Both the position numbers and the translations under genes were made by a program. Shown here piece by piece: positions 1 through 9,238 of a stretch of DNA of 64,000 nt (the first letter of the stretch is position 1; the number at the start of each line of letters is the position of its first letter). This DNA is from Paracoccus albicereus (GTDB lineage Bacteria; Pseudomonadota; Alphaproteobacteria; Rhodobacterales; Rhodobacteraceae). Location: positions 124,001 to 188,000 of the forward strand of contig NZ_JAKZEU010000001.1 in the NCBI RefSeq assembly GCF_024359525.1, in the 5' to 3' direction. The notes below the pieces were generated by a model that made no database searches, was not told the DNA's origin, and saw nothing but the letters and a program-made list of their open reading frames with translations.

Positions 1-1333
1 CGATGGCGAGCTGTTTCTGGAACGCACCGTGTCGGAATCGCTGGTGTTCGATGACGGGCGGCTGCGCAATTCGGGCTACACCGCCGGCCAGGGTTTCGGT
101 CTGCGCGCGGTTCGCGGCGAAACCACGGGCTACGCGCATTCGACCGAGATCACGTTGCCCGCGCTGCATCGCGCCGCTGAAACCGCCCGGCTTGCGGTGG
201 GACAGGGTGGCGGCATCGCGGCCGAGGCACCGGCGATGCGGGGCGGCTCGCTTTACATGGACGCCGACCCGGCAGAGGGGATCGGGATCGCGAACCGGAT
301 CGAGTTGCTGCGCGAGATCGATGCCTATGCCCGCGCGGCAGACCCGCGCGTGGTGCAGGTTTCCGTGTCGATGGCATCGAGTTTGCAAGAAATCGTGATC
401 CTGCGCCCCGAGGGCGGGCTGGTCACCGATATCCGCCCGATGGCGCGGCTGAATGTCAGTGTGATCGTGGAAAACAACGACCGCCGCGAATCGGGCAGCA
501 GCGGTGGTGGCGGGCGCGTCTCGCTCGCCGGACTGATGGAGACCGCGCATTGGCGCGCGCAGGTGGACGAGGCGCTGCGCATTGCGTTGGTGAACCTGCG
601 GTCCGTCGCGGCGCCTGCCGGCGTCATGGACGTGGTGCTTGGTCCCGGCTGGCCCGGCATCCTGCTGCACGAGGCGGTGGGCCACGGGCTGGAAGGCGAT
701 TTCAACCGCAAGCGCGCCAGCGCCTTCGCCGGCCTGATGGGCCAGAGGGTCGCAGCGCCCGGCGTGACCGTGGTCGATGACGGCACCATCCCCGATCGGC
801 GCGGCAGCATCAGCGTGGATGACGAGGGCACCCCGCCCGCCCGCAACGTGCTGATAGAGGACGGTATCCTGGTTGGCTACATGCAGGATCGCCAGAACGC
901 GCGGCTGATGGGCGTGTCGCCGACCGGGAACGGCCGGCGAGAAAGTTTCGCCCATGCGCCGATGCCGCGGATGACCAACACCTACATGCCAGGCGGCGAC
1001 GCCGATCCGGCCGCCATCTTGGCTGACCTCAAGGACGGGGTCTATGCGACCGGATTCGGTGGCGGTCAGGTCGACATCACCAATGGCAAGTTCGTGTTTT
1101 CATGCACCGAGGCCTACCGCGTGAAGAACGGACAGGTCGGCGATCCGATTCGCGGGGCGACCCTGATCGGCGACGGCGCGACCGCGCTGCAGCAGATCCG
1201 CGCGATCGGAAACGACATGACCCTGGATCCGGGTATCGGCAATTGCGGCAAGCAGGGGCAGTGGGTTCCGGTTGGTGTCGGCCAACCGACCCTGATGATC
1301 GGCGGACTGACGGTCGGCGGTTCGGCGGCCTGA
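1..1333 (+). CDS. tldD: Metallopeptidase TldD, 5'-truncated by window edge
   Basis: The reading frame is open from base 2, so the N-terminus lies upstream of the window; the first in-frame ATG-like codon is not the true start. The visible 440 or so residues match the TldD half of the TldD/TldE(PmbA) zinc protease, which processes modified peptides and antitoxins such as CcdA in other bacteria. The key motif is HEAVGHGLEGD (encoded near 668-700), an HExxxH zinc site. The C-terminus ends in the family-typical segment GNCGKQGQWVPVGVGQP followed by a glycine-rich end. The frame stops about 100 bp before dprA, on the same strand. Identity is clear from the motif and flanking sequence; only the start is missing. 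Confidence 0.95.
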   Translation, partial: DGELFLERTVSESLVFDDGRLRNSGYTAGQGFGLRAVRGETTGYAHSTEITLPALHRAAETARLAVGQGGGIAAEAPAMRGGSLYMDADPAEGIGIANRIELLREIDAYARAADPRVVQVSVSMASSLQEIVILRPEGGLVTDIRPMARLNVSVIVENNDRRESGSSGGGGRVSLAGLMETAHWRAQVDEALRIALVNLRSVAAPAGVMDVVLGPGWPGILLHEAVGHGLEGDFNRKRASAFAGLMGQRVAAPGVTVVDDGTIPDRRGSISVDDEGTPPARNVLIEDGILVGYMQDRQNARLMGVSPTGNGRRESFAHAPMPRMTNTYMPGGDADPAAILADLKDGVYATGFGGGQVDITNGKFVFSCTEAYRVKNGQVGDPIRGATLIGDGATALQQIRAIGNDMTLDPGIGNCGKQGQWVPVGVGQPTLMIGGLTVGGSAA

Positions 1334-1433
1334 GCGCAAGAATTTTCAGCTCCACCCGGATCGCGCCTGCTTCCGGTAACCGCTTGTTAACCATTGGGCT
1401 GCTAGCTTTGCGTCTGGATGAGGCGAGGTCAGC

Positions 1434-2567
1434 ATGGATACCGGGATTTTTTCTTTCGGCACCCCCAAAACCCCACCCACCACGAAGGAAGACGATCTCA
1501 CCTGTCTTCGTCTCATCCGCTCTCGCCGTGTAGGTCCGACGACCTTCTATCGGCTCATCGCCGAACACGGCAGTCTGGCCGCCTCGCTTGACGCACTCCC
1601 CGGCATCGCGCAGGCCGCCGGAATCGAGGATTACGCCCCCTGCTCGACCGCCACGGCCGAGGCCGAACTGCGGGCGGGCCAGCGCGCCGGCGCCCGGCTG
1701 CTGCGGTTCGATCACCCCGATTATCCCGATCAGTTGCGACAGATCGACGACGCGCCCCCGGTTCTCTGGCTGCGCGGCGATCCTGCGCGGTTGAAAGACC
1801 AGCCACTCGCGGTGATCGGCGCGCGCAACGCCTCGTCCTTGGGGCTTCGGATGGCGCGCGGGATGGCGGCTGCCTTGGGCGAGGCGGGACATGTTGTCGT
1901 CTCAGGCCTCGCACGCGGGATCGACACCGCCGCCCACAATGCCAGCCTGCCCACGGGCACCGTCGCCGTCATGGCCGGTGGTATCGACGTGATCTATCCG
2001 GCCGAAAACGCCGTTCTCGCCGCGCAGATCGCCGAAAAGGGCGCGCTGCTGAGCGAGCTTCCTCCGGGGACCGAGCCGATGGCGCGGCATTTCCCGATGC
2101 GCAACCGTATCATCAGCGGGCTGGCCCAGGCCGTGATCGTGATCGAGGCGGCGCACCGTTCGGGCAGCCTGCTGACTGCGAAGAACGCGCTGGATCAGGG
2201 GCGTGAGGTGATGGCGGTTCCGGGCCACCCGATGGATGCGCGGGCCGCCGGTTGCAACGCGTTGATCCGCGACGGCGCGACCCTTGTGCGCAGCGCGCAG
2301 GACGTCATTGCAGCCGTCGCGGCGCGCACCGAACCCGCCACGGCCGACACACGGCCAGAGCCGGTTGCTAAACCGGCACGTCCAAGAATCGATCAGCGCG
2401 AACTCGAGGCTGCAATCCTCGCCCGCCTCTCGCCCAGCCCGACCGAGGAAGATCTTCTGATCCGCGATCTGGGCCTGTCGGCGGCGGTGCTGAACCCCGC
2501 GATCCAGGCGTTGGAACTGCAGGGCCGCCTGACGCGATTGGCGGGCGGACGGCTGGCGCTGACCTGA
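1434..2567 (+). CDS. dprA: DNA-processing protein DprA (Smf)
   Basis: This 377-residue protein loads RecA onto incoming single-stranded DNA during natural transformation and is widely conserved even in species not known to be competent. An N-terminal helical (HhH/SAM-like) region is followed by the Rossmann-like DprA fold with AVIGARNAS at residues 126-134, VVSGLARGIDTAAH, and FPMRNRIISGLA, all hallmark segments. The last 60 residues (from about 315) form the DprA winged helix. The start ATG gives a 20-residue lead before conserved sequence, and other starts would cut into it. It lies between tldD and topA, a common arrangement of dprA with topA. Confidence 0.96.
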   Translation: MDTGIFSFGTPKTPPTTKEDDLTCLRLIRSRRVGPTTFYRLIAEHGSLAASLDALPGIAQAAGIEDYAPCSTATAEAELRAGQRAGARLLRFDHPDYPDQLRQIDDAPPVLWLRGDPARLKDQPLAVIGARNASSLGLRMARGMAAALGEAGHVVVSGLARGIDTAAHNASLPTGTVAVMAGGIDVIYPAENAVLAAQIAEKGALLSELPPGTEPMARHFPMRNRIISGLAQAVIVIEAAHRSGSLLTAKNALDQGREVMAVPGHPMDARAAGCNALIRDGATLVRSAQDVIAAVAARTEPATADTRPEPVAKPARPRIDQRELEAAILARLSPSPTEEDLLIRDLGLSAAVLNPAIQALELQGRLTRLAGGRLALT

Positions 2568-2706
2568 CGGCGAAGTCCCTGCCCTGACCTCGGCGTTATC
2601 GAAGCGGGGCATCCTGGCAAGGATCCGCGGCGCGCCATCGCCGGTTGACACCCCGCGCGGCGCTGCCCATGTTCCGCGACCAAATCCTTCGCAGCCCGAG
2701 AACCCC

Positions 2707-5421
2707 ATGCCCGTCGTCGTCGTCGAATCCCCGGCCAAGGCCAAGACCATCGAGAAATATCTCGGCGGCGACTACCGCGTGCTGGCAAGCTTCGGCCATG
2801 TCCGCGACCTGCCGCCCAAGGATGGCAGCGTCGATCCCGACGCCGATTTCGCGATGAAATGGGAGGTGGCGTCAGACAGCAAGAAGCATCTCAAGGCGAT
2901 CAAGGATGCGCTGAAGGACGACCAGAACCTCATCCTCGCCACCGACCCGGACCGTGAGGGCGAGGCGATTTCGTGGCACCTGCTGGAGGCCCTTGCACCC
3001 GCGCTGAAGAAGGGGAGCGAGGTCAACCGCGTCACCTTCAACGCGATCACCAAGTCGGCCGTCACCGACGCGATGAAGCAGCCGCGCCAGATCGATCAGG
3101 CGCTGGTCGATGCCTATCTGGCCCGCCGCGCGCTGGATTACCTTGTGGGCTTCAACCTCTCGCCCGTCCTGTGGCGCAAGCTGCCCGGCGCCAAGTCGGC
3201 GGGCCGCGTGCAGTCCGTCTGCCTGCGCCTGATTGTCGATCGCGAGATGGAGATCGAGGCGTTCAAGCCGCGCGAATACTGGTCGGTCCATGCCCGCCTT
3301 GCGACGCCGGGCGGCGAGGAATACGACGCGACGCTGACGTCATATCAGGGCAAGAAGCTCGACCGCTACGATCTTGCCGATGCCGAGGATGCCGCGATGG
3401 CCGTCAGCGCGGTCGCCAGCCGCGACCTGACCGTGACCGAGGTTTCGGCCAAGCCCGCCAGCCGCAACCCGTGGCCGCCCTTCATGACCTCGACCCTGCA
3501 GCAGGAAGCCAGCCGCAAGCTGGGCATGGGCGCGCGGGCCTGCATGTCCACCGCCCAGCGGCTCTATGAGGCGGGGCTGATCACCTACATGCGGACCGAC
3601 GGCATCGACATGGCGCCCGAGGCGGTGATGGCTGCCCGCGACGCGATCAAGGCCAAGTTCGGCGACAAATACCTGCCCTCCAGTCCGCGCATGTACAAGA
3701 ACAAGGCCAAAAACGCGCAGGAGGCGCATGAATGCATCCGGCCCACGGACATGATGGCCTCGCCCGACAAGATTCGGGTCAGCGCGGATGATCAGCGGAA
3801 GCTCTATGACCTGATCTGGAAGCGCACCATCGCAAGCCAGATGGAAGCCGCCCGGATGGAGCGGACCACCGTCGAGATCGGCAGCCGCGACGGCCAGGTC
3901 GGCCTGCGCGCCACGGGCCAGGTGATGCTTTTCGACGGCTTCCTGAAGGTCTACGACCAGGGGCGCGACGACGACGAGGGCGAGGATGGCCGCCGGCTAC
4001 CCGCCATCACTCAGGGCGAAGCGGCCCGGAAGGTGGGCAAGGCCTTTTCCGCCGAATTGGCCAAGGCGCGCGAAAAGGGTGGCGACAGCCCCGATGCTCC
4101 CGGACTGACGACCGCACCCGGCACGCTGGCCAGTACTGGCGAAGATACCGCCGCGCGCCAGCATTTCACCCAGCCCCCGCCGCGTTATACCGAGGCGACG
4201 CTGGTCAAGCGCATGGAAGAACTGGGCATCGGTCGCCCCTCGACCTATGCCAGCATCGTGACAACGATCCAGGACCGCGATTACGTCCGCAAGGATCAGA
4301 ACCGTCTGATCCCCGAAGACAAGGGCCGGTTGGTCACGATCTTCCTAACCGAGTATTTCCCGCGCTACGTCAGCTACGATTTCACCGCGGATCTGGAGAA
4401 CGAGCTGGACGAGATCAGCGCCGGCGACCTGATGTGGCGCGACGTGCTGGGCCGGTTCTGGCGCGACTTTACCAAGGCGCTGGACGGGACCAGCGAGTTG
4501 CGCATCACCGAGGTGCTGGAAGCGATCGACGAGGCGCTGGCGCCGCATCTGTATCCGGCCCGCCTCGATGGCGGCGATCCGCGCGAATGTCCGCTGTGCC
4601 ATCAGGGCCGTCTGAACCTCAAGACCGCCCGTTCGGGCGGCGCCTTCATCGGCTGTTCGCGCTATCCCGAATGCCGCTTCACGCGGCCGCTCTCGGCACC
4701 CGATGGCGAGGAGGCGGTGGGCGATCGCGTGCTGGGAGACGATGCCGGGGAGCAGATCAGCCTCAAGAACGGTCGCTTCGGTCCCTACGTGCAGCGCGGC
4801 GAGCCGACCGAAGACCAGCCGAAACCGCCGCGCGCCAGTATCCCAAAGGGATGGGACGCGAACGCGGTCGATCTGGAACAGGCGCTGAAGCTGCTGGCAT
4901 TGCCGCGAGAGATCGGGCCGCATCCCGATGACGGCGTGATGATCGAGGCCGGGATTGGTCGCTACGGTCCCTATGTGAAGCACGATCGCAAATACGCGAA
5001 CCTGCCCGAGGTGGACGAGGTCTTCACCATCGGCATGAACCGCGCGGTCGAGGTGCTGGCCGCCAAACCGACCCGAGGCCGCGCGGCTGCCGCCGAGCCG
5101 TTGAAGCAGTTGGGCGACCATCCTGACGGTGGCGCCGTTGCGGTGATGAACGGACGCTACGGGCCCTATGTCAAATGGGACAAGGTCAACGCGACCCTGC
5201 CCCGTGATCTGGACCCGGCCGACATCACGCTGGACAAGGCGCTGGAACTGATTTCCGCAAAGGCGGCGAAGAAGGGCGGCAAGAAAGCCGCGTCGAAGCC
5301 TGCTGCGGCGAAGAAACCGGCCGCGAAGAAAACCGCTGCCAAGAAGACGGCGGCGAAAAAGCCGGCCGCCAAGAAACCCGCCGCGAAAAAAGCCTCTACG
5401 AAGAAGGCGGCCGAAGACTAG
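2707..5421 (+). CDS. topA: DNA topoisomerase I (type IA)
   Basis: This 904-residue enzyme relaxes negative supercoils by transient single-strand breakage. The N-terminal Toprim domain shows VVVESPAKAKTIEKYL and the acidic DPDREGEAISWH motif. The catalytic tyrosine is Tyr294 in GLITYMRTDGIDM. A single four-cysteine zinc module is present at about residues 628-658 (CPLCHQGR...GCSRYPEC). It is followed by three Toprim-C type repeats (NGRFGPYVQRGE, IGRYGPYVKHD, NGRYGPYVKWD). The last 60 or so residues are a low-complexity Lys/Ala/Pro tail of AAKKP-like repeats, as in other alphaproteobacterial TopA proteins, and probably bind DNA non-specifically. The ATG at 2707 opens directly into the conserved MPVVVVESP start. 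Confidence 0.97.
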   Translation: MPVVVVESPAKAKTIEKYLGGDYRVLASFGHVRDLPPKDGSVDPDADFAMKWEVASDSKKHLKAIKDALKDDQNLILATDPDREGEAISWHLLEALAPALKKGSEVNRVTFNAITKSAVTDAMKQPRQIDQALVDAYLARRALDYLVGFNLSPVLWRKLPGAKSAGRVQSVCLRLIVDREMEIEAFKPREYWSVHARLATPGGEEYDATLTSYQGKKLDRYDLADAEDAAMAVSAVASRDLTVTEVSAKPASRNPWPPFMTSTLQQEASRKLGMGARACMSTAQRLYEAGLITYMRTDGIDMAPEAVMAARDAIKAKFGDKYLPSSPRMYKNKAKNAQEAHECIRPTDMMASPDKIRVSADDQRKLYDLIWKRTIASQMEAARMERTTVEIGSRDGQVGLRATGQVMLFDGFLKVYDQGRDDDEGEDGRRLPAITQGEAARKVGKAFSAELAKAREKGGDSPDAPGLTTAPGTLASTGEDTAARQHFTQPPPRYTEATLVKRMEELGIGRPSTYASIVTTIQDRDYVRKDQNRLIPEDKGRLVTIFLTEYFPRYVSYDFTADLENELDEISAGDLMWRDVLGRFWRDFTKALDGTSELRITEVLEAIDEALAPHLYPARLDGGDPRECPLCHQGRLNLKTARSGGAFIGCSRYPECRFTRPLSAPDGEEAVGDRVLGDDAGEQISLKNGRFGPYVQRGEPTEDQPKPPRASIPKGWDANAVDLEQALKLLALPREIGPHPDDGVMIEAGIGRYGPYVKHDRKYANLPEVDEVFTIGMNRAVEVLAAKPTRGRAAAAEPLKQLGDHPDGGAVAVMNGRYGPYVKWDKVNATLPRDLDPADITLDKALELISAKAAKKGGKKAASKPAAAKKPAAKKTAAKKTAAKKPAAKKPAAKKASTKKAAED

Positions 5422-5449
5422 TCGCCTCGCGCCACAAGCCCGAATCACC

Positions 5450-5477
5450 TTGCGTCTGCAGCCTTTCCCGCTATAAG
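5450..5477 (+). promoter_or_regulatory. Candidate sigma-70 promoter of the rpsF operon
   Basis: TTGCGT (5450-5455) and TATAAG (5472-5477) are separated by 16 bp in the topA-rpsF gap. Transcription would begin near 5484, at the start of the structured leader. This is a visual match to -35/-10 consensus only. Confidence 0.55.
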
Positions 5478-5484
5478 GCCGCAT

Positions 5485-5537
5485 CCTTCCGCAGATTTGC
5501 GAAACCGGCGAAGCCTCTCGTGGCGGGGCGCGGAAGG
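5485..5537 (+). promoter_or_regulatory. Probable S6:S18 autoregulatory leader in the rpsF 5' UTR
   Basis: CCTTCCGC (5485-5492) is the exact reverse complement of GCGGAAGG (5530-5537), closing a stem over a 37-nt internal region with CCG-containing unpaired segments. It sits immediately after the candidate promoter and about 50 nt before rpsF. S6:S18 complexes are known to bind a stem-loop in the rpsF leader in many bacteria and repress their own operon. I infer the same here from the position and the long stem; I could not compare it with a covariance model. Confidence 0.5.
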
Positions 5538-5585
5538 GTTTTCGACCCGCCTATGAAGCCGCCCGAAACGTGAGAAAGGATCGCC

Positions 5586-5960
5586 ATGCCGCTTTACGAG
5601 CATGTGCTGATCGCCCGCCAGGACCTGTCGAACACGCAGGCCGAAGGGCTGATCGAACATTTCTCGACCGTGCTGTCCGACAATGGCGGCAAGGTCGTGG
5701 ACAACGAATATTGGGGTGTCCGCACCCTCGCCTACAAGATTAACAAGAACCGCAAGGGCCACTACGCCTACCTGCGCTCGGACTCGCCGTCCGATGCCGT
5801 GCAGGAAATGGAGCGTCTGGCGCGTCTGCATGACGACGTGATGCGGGTCATGACCATCCGCGTGGACGAGCACGAGGAAGGTCCCTCGATCCAGATGCAG
5901 AAGCGCGAAGAGCGTGGCGACCGCGGTGATCGCGGCGACCGCCGCCGCGACCGCAACTGA
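5586..5960 (+). CDS. rpsF: 30S ribosomal protein S6
   Basis: A 124-residue S6 protein, which pairs with S18 on the platform of the small subunit. It opens with MPLYEHVLIARQDLS and contains the usual LAYKINKNRKGHYAYL segment. The C-terminal tail beyond residue 105 is a charged RGDRGDRGDRRRDRN run typical of alphaproteobacterial S6. A GAGAAAGGA Shine-Dalgarno sequence precedes the ATG. It is the first gene of rpsF-rpsR-rplI, with 17 bp to rpsR. Confidence 0.98.
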   Translation: MPLYEHVLIARQDLSNTQAEGLIEHFSTVLSDNGGKVVDNEYWGVRTLAYKINKNRKGHYAYLRSDSPSDAVQEMERLARLHDDVMRVMTIRVDEHEEGPSIQMQKREERGDRGDRGDRRRDRN

Positions 5961-5977
5961 TCGGAAAGGCATAGAAC

Positions 5978-6205
5978 ATGGCAACGAAACCGTTTTTCCG
6001 CCGCCGCAAGGTCTGCCCGTTCTCGGGCGACAACGCGCCCCGGATCGACTACAAGGACACCCGTCTGCTGCAGCGCTACATCAGCGAACGCGGCAAGATC
6101 GTGCCCTCGCGCATCACCGCCGTCTCGGCCAAGAAGCAGCGTGAACTCGCGCGCGCCATCAAGCGTGCCCGGTTCCTCGCGCTCCTTCCCTACGCCGTGA
6201 AGTAA
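5978..6205 (+). CDS. rpsR: 30S ribosomal protein S18
   Basis: A 75-residue S18 with the conserved [17 protein letters not shown] start region, [32 protein letters not shown] core and a C-terminal LPY. It partners S6 on the 30S platform. It begins 17 bp after rpsF and ends 12 bp before rplI, so the three genes are co-transcribed. Length is normal for the family. Confidence 0.98.
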   Translation: MATKPFFRRRKVCPFSGDNAPRIDYKDTRLLQRYISERGKIVPSRITAVSAKKQRELARAIKRARFLALLPYAVK

Positions 6206-6217
6206 GGAGGACCGATC

Positions 6218-6832
6218 ATGCAAGTCATCCTGCTGGAACGCGTGGCCAAACTGGGCCAGATGGGCGAAGTGGTGAAGGTGAAAGAGGGCTACGCCCGCAA
6301 CTACCTTCTGCCGCAGGGCAAGGCGCTGCGCGCCAGCCAGTCGAACATCGATGCCTTCGAGGCTCAGAAGGCCGACCGTCAGGCCCGCAACGACGAATCC
6401 CGTGCAGAGGCGGAAAAGGCCGCCAAGACGCTGGACGGCGAGCGCTTCGTCATCATCCGCTCGGCGTCCGACGCAGGCGCGCTGTACGGCTCGGTCACCC
6501 CGCGTGACGTCGAGGCGGTGGCGGCCGAAGCCGGTCACACGATCAGCCGCAAGCAGATCGTTCTGGGCAACCCAATCAAGGAACTGGGTCTGCACGACAT
6601 CGCCGTCGTCCTGCACCCCGAGGTCGAGGCGACCGTGACCCTGAACATCGCGCGCTCGACCGAAGAGGCCGAGCTGCAGGCACAGGGCAAGTCGATCCAG
6701 GATCTGGCCGCCGAGGCCGATGCCGAGGCTGAGTTCGAGATCGCCGAGCTGTTCGACGACATTGGCTCCGCCGGCGCCGACGATCTGGAAGAAGCCACGC
6801 CCTCGCGCAACACGGACGACGACGACCGCTGA
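6218..6832 (+). CDS. rplI: 50S ribosomal protein L9 with acidic C-terminal extension
   Basis: The N-terminal domain ([17 protein letters not shown], then [14 protein letters not shown]) is the rRNA-binding part of L9, followed by the long helix and C-terminal domain ending near residue 150. At 204 residues it is about 50 longer than E. coli L9. The extra part is acidic and alanine-rich ([20 protein letters not shown]...) and, as I recall, is usual in Rhodobacterales. An AAGGAGG ribosome-binding site precedes the ATG. It is the last gene of the operon, closed by the hairpin terminator downstream. Confidence 0.97.
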   Translation: MQVILLERVAKLGQMGEVVKVKEGYARNYLLPQGKALRASQSNIDAFEAQKADRQARNDESRAEAEKAAKTLDGERFVIIRSASDAGALYGSVTPRDVEAVAAEAGHTISRKQIVLGNPIKELGLHDIAVVLHPEVEATVTLNIARSTEEAELQAQGKSIQDLAAEADAEAEFEIAELFDDIGSAGADDLEEATPSRNTDDDDR

Positions 6833-6862
6833 GGCCTTCGGGCCGTCGCGATCGCGATCATG

Positions 6863-6891
6863 AACCGCGCCGGGCGACCGGCGCGGTTTTT
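6863..6891 (+). terminator. Rho-independent terminator of rpsF-rpsR-rplI
   Basis: AACCGCGCCGG (6863-6873) and CCGGCGCGGTT (6878-6888) form a perfect 11-bp stem with a GCGA tetraloop, followed by a run of T. It lies 31 bp after the rplI stop. Confidence 0.9.
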
Positions 6892-6999
6892 CCATACAGG
6901 GCCGCGCATGATCGACATGCATAAACGCCATTTGACGTGGCGCCGGCGGCGTGGAACGACAGGATTGATGTCGGTCCGAAACCGAAACGGGGAGAGACG

Positions 7000-8010
7000 A
7001 TGAGTGATGCGCTGAGCCGGCTTCTTGCGGACCGCGACTGGCTGCTCGCCGATGGGGCGACCGGCACCAACCTCTTCAACATGGGTCTGGAATCGGGCGA
7101 ACCGCCCGAATTGTGGAATGTCGATGAGCCCGAAAAAATTCGCACGCTCTATCGCGGCGCGGTCGAGGCGGGGTCCGACATCTTCCTGACCAACAGCTTC
7201 GGCGGCAATGCCAGCCGTCTGAAGCTGCACAATGCGCAGGATCGCGTGCGCGAGCTGAACCGGATCGCCGCCGAGCTTGGTCGAGAGATCGCCGACAAGG
7301 CCGGTCGCCCCGTCGTGCTCGCCGGCAGCGTCGGTCCGACCGGCGAGATCATGGCGCCGATGGGTAGCCTGACCCATAACGCTGCCGTCGAGATGTTCCA
7401 CGAACAGGCCGAGGGTCTGAAAGAGGGTGGAGCCGACGTTCTGTGGATCGAGACGATCAGCGCACCCGAGGAATACAAGGCCGCAGCCGAGGCCGCCGAT
7501 CTGGCCGGGATGCCCTGGTGCGGCACGATGAGCTTCGATACTGCCGGGCGCACCATGATGGGCGTCACCTCTGCACAGATGTCGGCCATGGTGGAAAAGC
7601 TGAAGAACCCGCCGGTCGCTTACGGCGCCAATTGCGGCGTCGGCGCGGCGGATCTGCTGCGCACGGTTACGGGCTTCGTCGCCTCGGGCAACGAGCGTCC
7701 GATCATCGCCAAGGGCAATGCGGGGATTCCGCGCTTTCAGGACGGGCATATCCACTATGACGGCACGCCCGACCTGATGGCGGATTATGCCGTCCTCGCC
7801 CGCGACCTGGGCGTTCGGATCATCGGCGGTTGCTGCGGTACCATGCCCGACCATCTGCGCGCGATGCGCGAGGCACTGGAAACGCGGCCGCGGGGCGAGC
7901 GGCCGACGCTGGACGAGATCGCGACCAAGCTTGGCGGTTTTTCCTCGGCCAGCGACGGGACCGATGGCGAGGGACCGACCCGGGAACGGCGCGGACGTCG
8001 ACGCGGCTAG
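7000..8010 (+). CDS. bmt: Betaine/homocysteine S-methyltransferase-family protein (probable homocysteine module of a split methionine synthase)
   Basis: This 336-residue protein has the homocysteine S-methyltransferase fold: LLADGATGTNLF near the start, an IWIETISAPEEY-like segment, and the three zinc-binding cysteines Cys212 (GANCGVG) and Cys278-Cys279 (GGCCGT). It activates homocysteine as a zinc thiolate. The start at 7000 is chosen because GGGGAGAG lies 5-10 bp before it; earlier starts have no site. In the Rhodobacterales such a protein works with a separate corrinoid protein (one is encoded at 10460) to make methionine, so betaine need not be the donor. The last 15 residues form a basic tail. 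Its stop overlaps the stop of the convergent gene in the palindrome CTAG. Confidence 0.85.
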   Translation: MSDALSRLLADRDWLLADGATGTNLFNMGLESGEPPELWNVDEPEKIRTLYRGAVEAGSDIFLTNSFGGNASRLKLHNAQDRVRELNRIAAELGREIADKAGRPVVLAGSVGPTGEIMAPMGSLTHNAAVEMFHEQAEGLKEGGADVLWIETISAPEEYKAAAEAADLAGMPWCGTMSFDTAGRTMMGVTSAQMSAMVEKLKNPPVAYGANCGVGAADLLRTVTGFVASGNERPIIAKGNAGIPRFQDGHIHYDGTPDLMADYAVLARDLGVRIIGGCCGTMPDHLRAMREALETRPRGERPTLDEIATKLGGFSSASDGTDGEGPTRERRGRRRG

Positions 8011-9200
8011 GGCCGTACCCAGTCCGGGGCGAAGACGACGTCGTCGGCCCCGGCCAGATGACGAACGCGGTCCAGTTCCGCCGATAGCCCGGCGACGCGG
8101 CCCTTGCCCATCATGACGCCCGGCTCTGGCCAGAACGCGCGAACGGCCAGCGTGCGGCCGTCGCGCTTGACGTCCAGCCGACCGATGACTCGGTCGCCCT
8201 GCATGACCGGAAAGACGTAGTAGCCATAGGTGCGCTGCGCCTCTGGGACGAAAATCTCGATGCGGAAGTGAAAGCCGAACAGGCGATACGCACGGTTGCG
8301 GTCTCGCAGTGCCGGATCGAAGGGTGAGAGCAGGCGCACACGGTTCGCCGGCTCGGGCAGGTTCTGCGCCTGTGCCAGGATCGCTTCGGTCGTCACGCTG
8401 CGACGGCGGCTGCCATCCGCCATCTCTACGTCCACGGCGATGACCCGCCCGGCGGCCAGCGCGGCGGCGCACCAATCCTTCGCCTCGGCCGGTGTGACGA
8501 TGGCGAAGAAAGCGGCCAGTTCACCGCTTGTCGCGAAGCCAAGCCTTTCCAGCGCCGCCATCATCGCCCAGTCGATGATTTCGGCATCCTCGTGATGGGT
8601 CGATAAGACATCGGCAGGGATCACCCGTTCGGCGAGGTCGTAGTATTTCCGAAAATCCGAACGGTGGCAGATCGCCAGTTTTCCCGATCGCCACAGGAAT
8701 TCCAGCGCGGTCTTCGACGGATGCCACTCCCACCAGCCCGATGATCCCTTGGGCTCGTCGCCGCCCACGTCCAGAGAGGAAGCCGGCCCGTGGGCCGCAA
8801 CGTGGTCGAGGACCTTGTGAACCTCTGCGTCCCAGCCTTCTCCCTGCCAAGCGGGCCAGCGCTGCCGCATCCGTGCCTCGTCGCGGGCGAATTTCAGCCG
8901 CCACATCGGATAGAACCGCATCGGAATGACCGATGCGTCATGCGTCCAGTGTTCGAACGCGGATCGGTCGTGAGAGACCAGGCGCGACAGTGCCTTCGGG
9001 CGGTAGCGTCCGCGCCGCGACCACAGGATCAGGTCATGCGCGCGCGCCAGCGTGTTGACGCTATCCACCTGCACGAAGCCCAGATCGTTCAGCACGCCCT
9101 GCAGATCGTCGCCCCGCCCGCTCCCGGTGCTAGGTCGAAGCAAAAGATGCCGATCTAGGAACAGATGGCGGGCGGTTCGATTGTCGAGGATCGGGCGCAT
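8007..9200 (-). CDS. YcaQ/AlkX-like DNA glycosylase (winged-helix family)
   Basis: A 397-residue member of the HTH_42 (DUF1006) superfamily, whose YcaQ and AlkX branches unhook interstrand crosslinks and remove bulky alkylated bases. The N-terminus carries the active-site signature LGFVQVDSVN with Gln44 and Asp46; a QxD motif points to the AlkX-like branch rather than E. coli YcaQ (QxQ). Next come the conserved ARAHDLILWSR and SVIPMRFYPMW segments. The ATG at 9200 follows AAGGTGG at a suitable distance. It converges on the BHMT-like gene with a 4-bp overlap. The exact substrate is inferred from the family only. Confidence 0.8.
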   Translation of the reverse strand: MRPILDNRTARHLFLDRHLLLRPSTGSGRGDDLQGVLNDLGFVQVDSVNTLARAHDLILWSRRGRYRPKALSRLVSHDRSAFEHWTHDASVIPMRFYPMWRLKFARDEARMRQRWPAWQGEGWDAEVHKVLDHVAAHGPASSLDVGGDEPKGSSGWWEWHPSKTALEFLWRSGKLAICHRSDFRKYYDLAERVIPADVLSTHHEDAEIIDWAMMAALERLGFATSGELAAFFAIVTPAEAKDWCAAALAAGRVIAVDVEMADGSRRRSVTTEAILAQAQNLPEPANRVRLLSPFDPALRDRNRAYRLFGFHFRIEIFVPEAQRTYGYYVFPVMQGDRVIGRLDVKRDGRTLAVRAFWPEPGVMMGKGRVAGLSAELDRVRHLAGADDVVFAPDWVRP

Positions 9201-9238
9201 GGGGCCACCTTAACGGCGTCTCGGCGACGTGACAGGGG

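Noticed and set aside
6892..6999. SAM/SAH riboswitch before the BHMT-like gene
   Set aside because: I looked for SAM-II, SAM/SAH and SAH-type conserved pieces in the short leader and found none convincing. A covariance-model search could overturn this.
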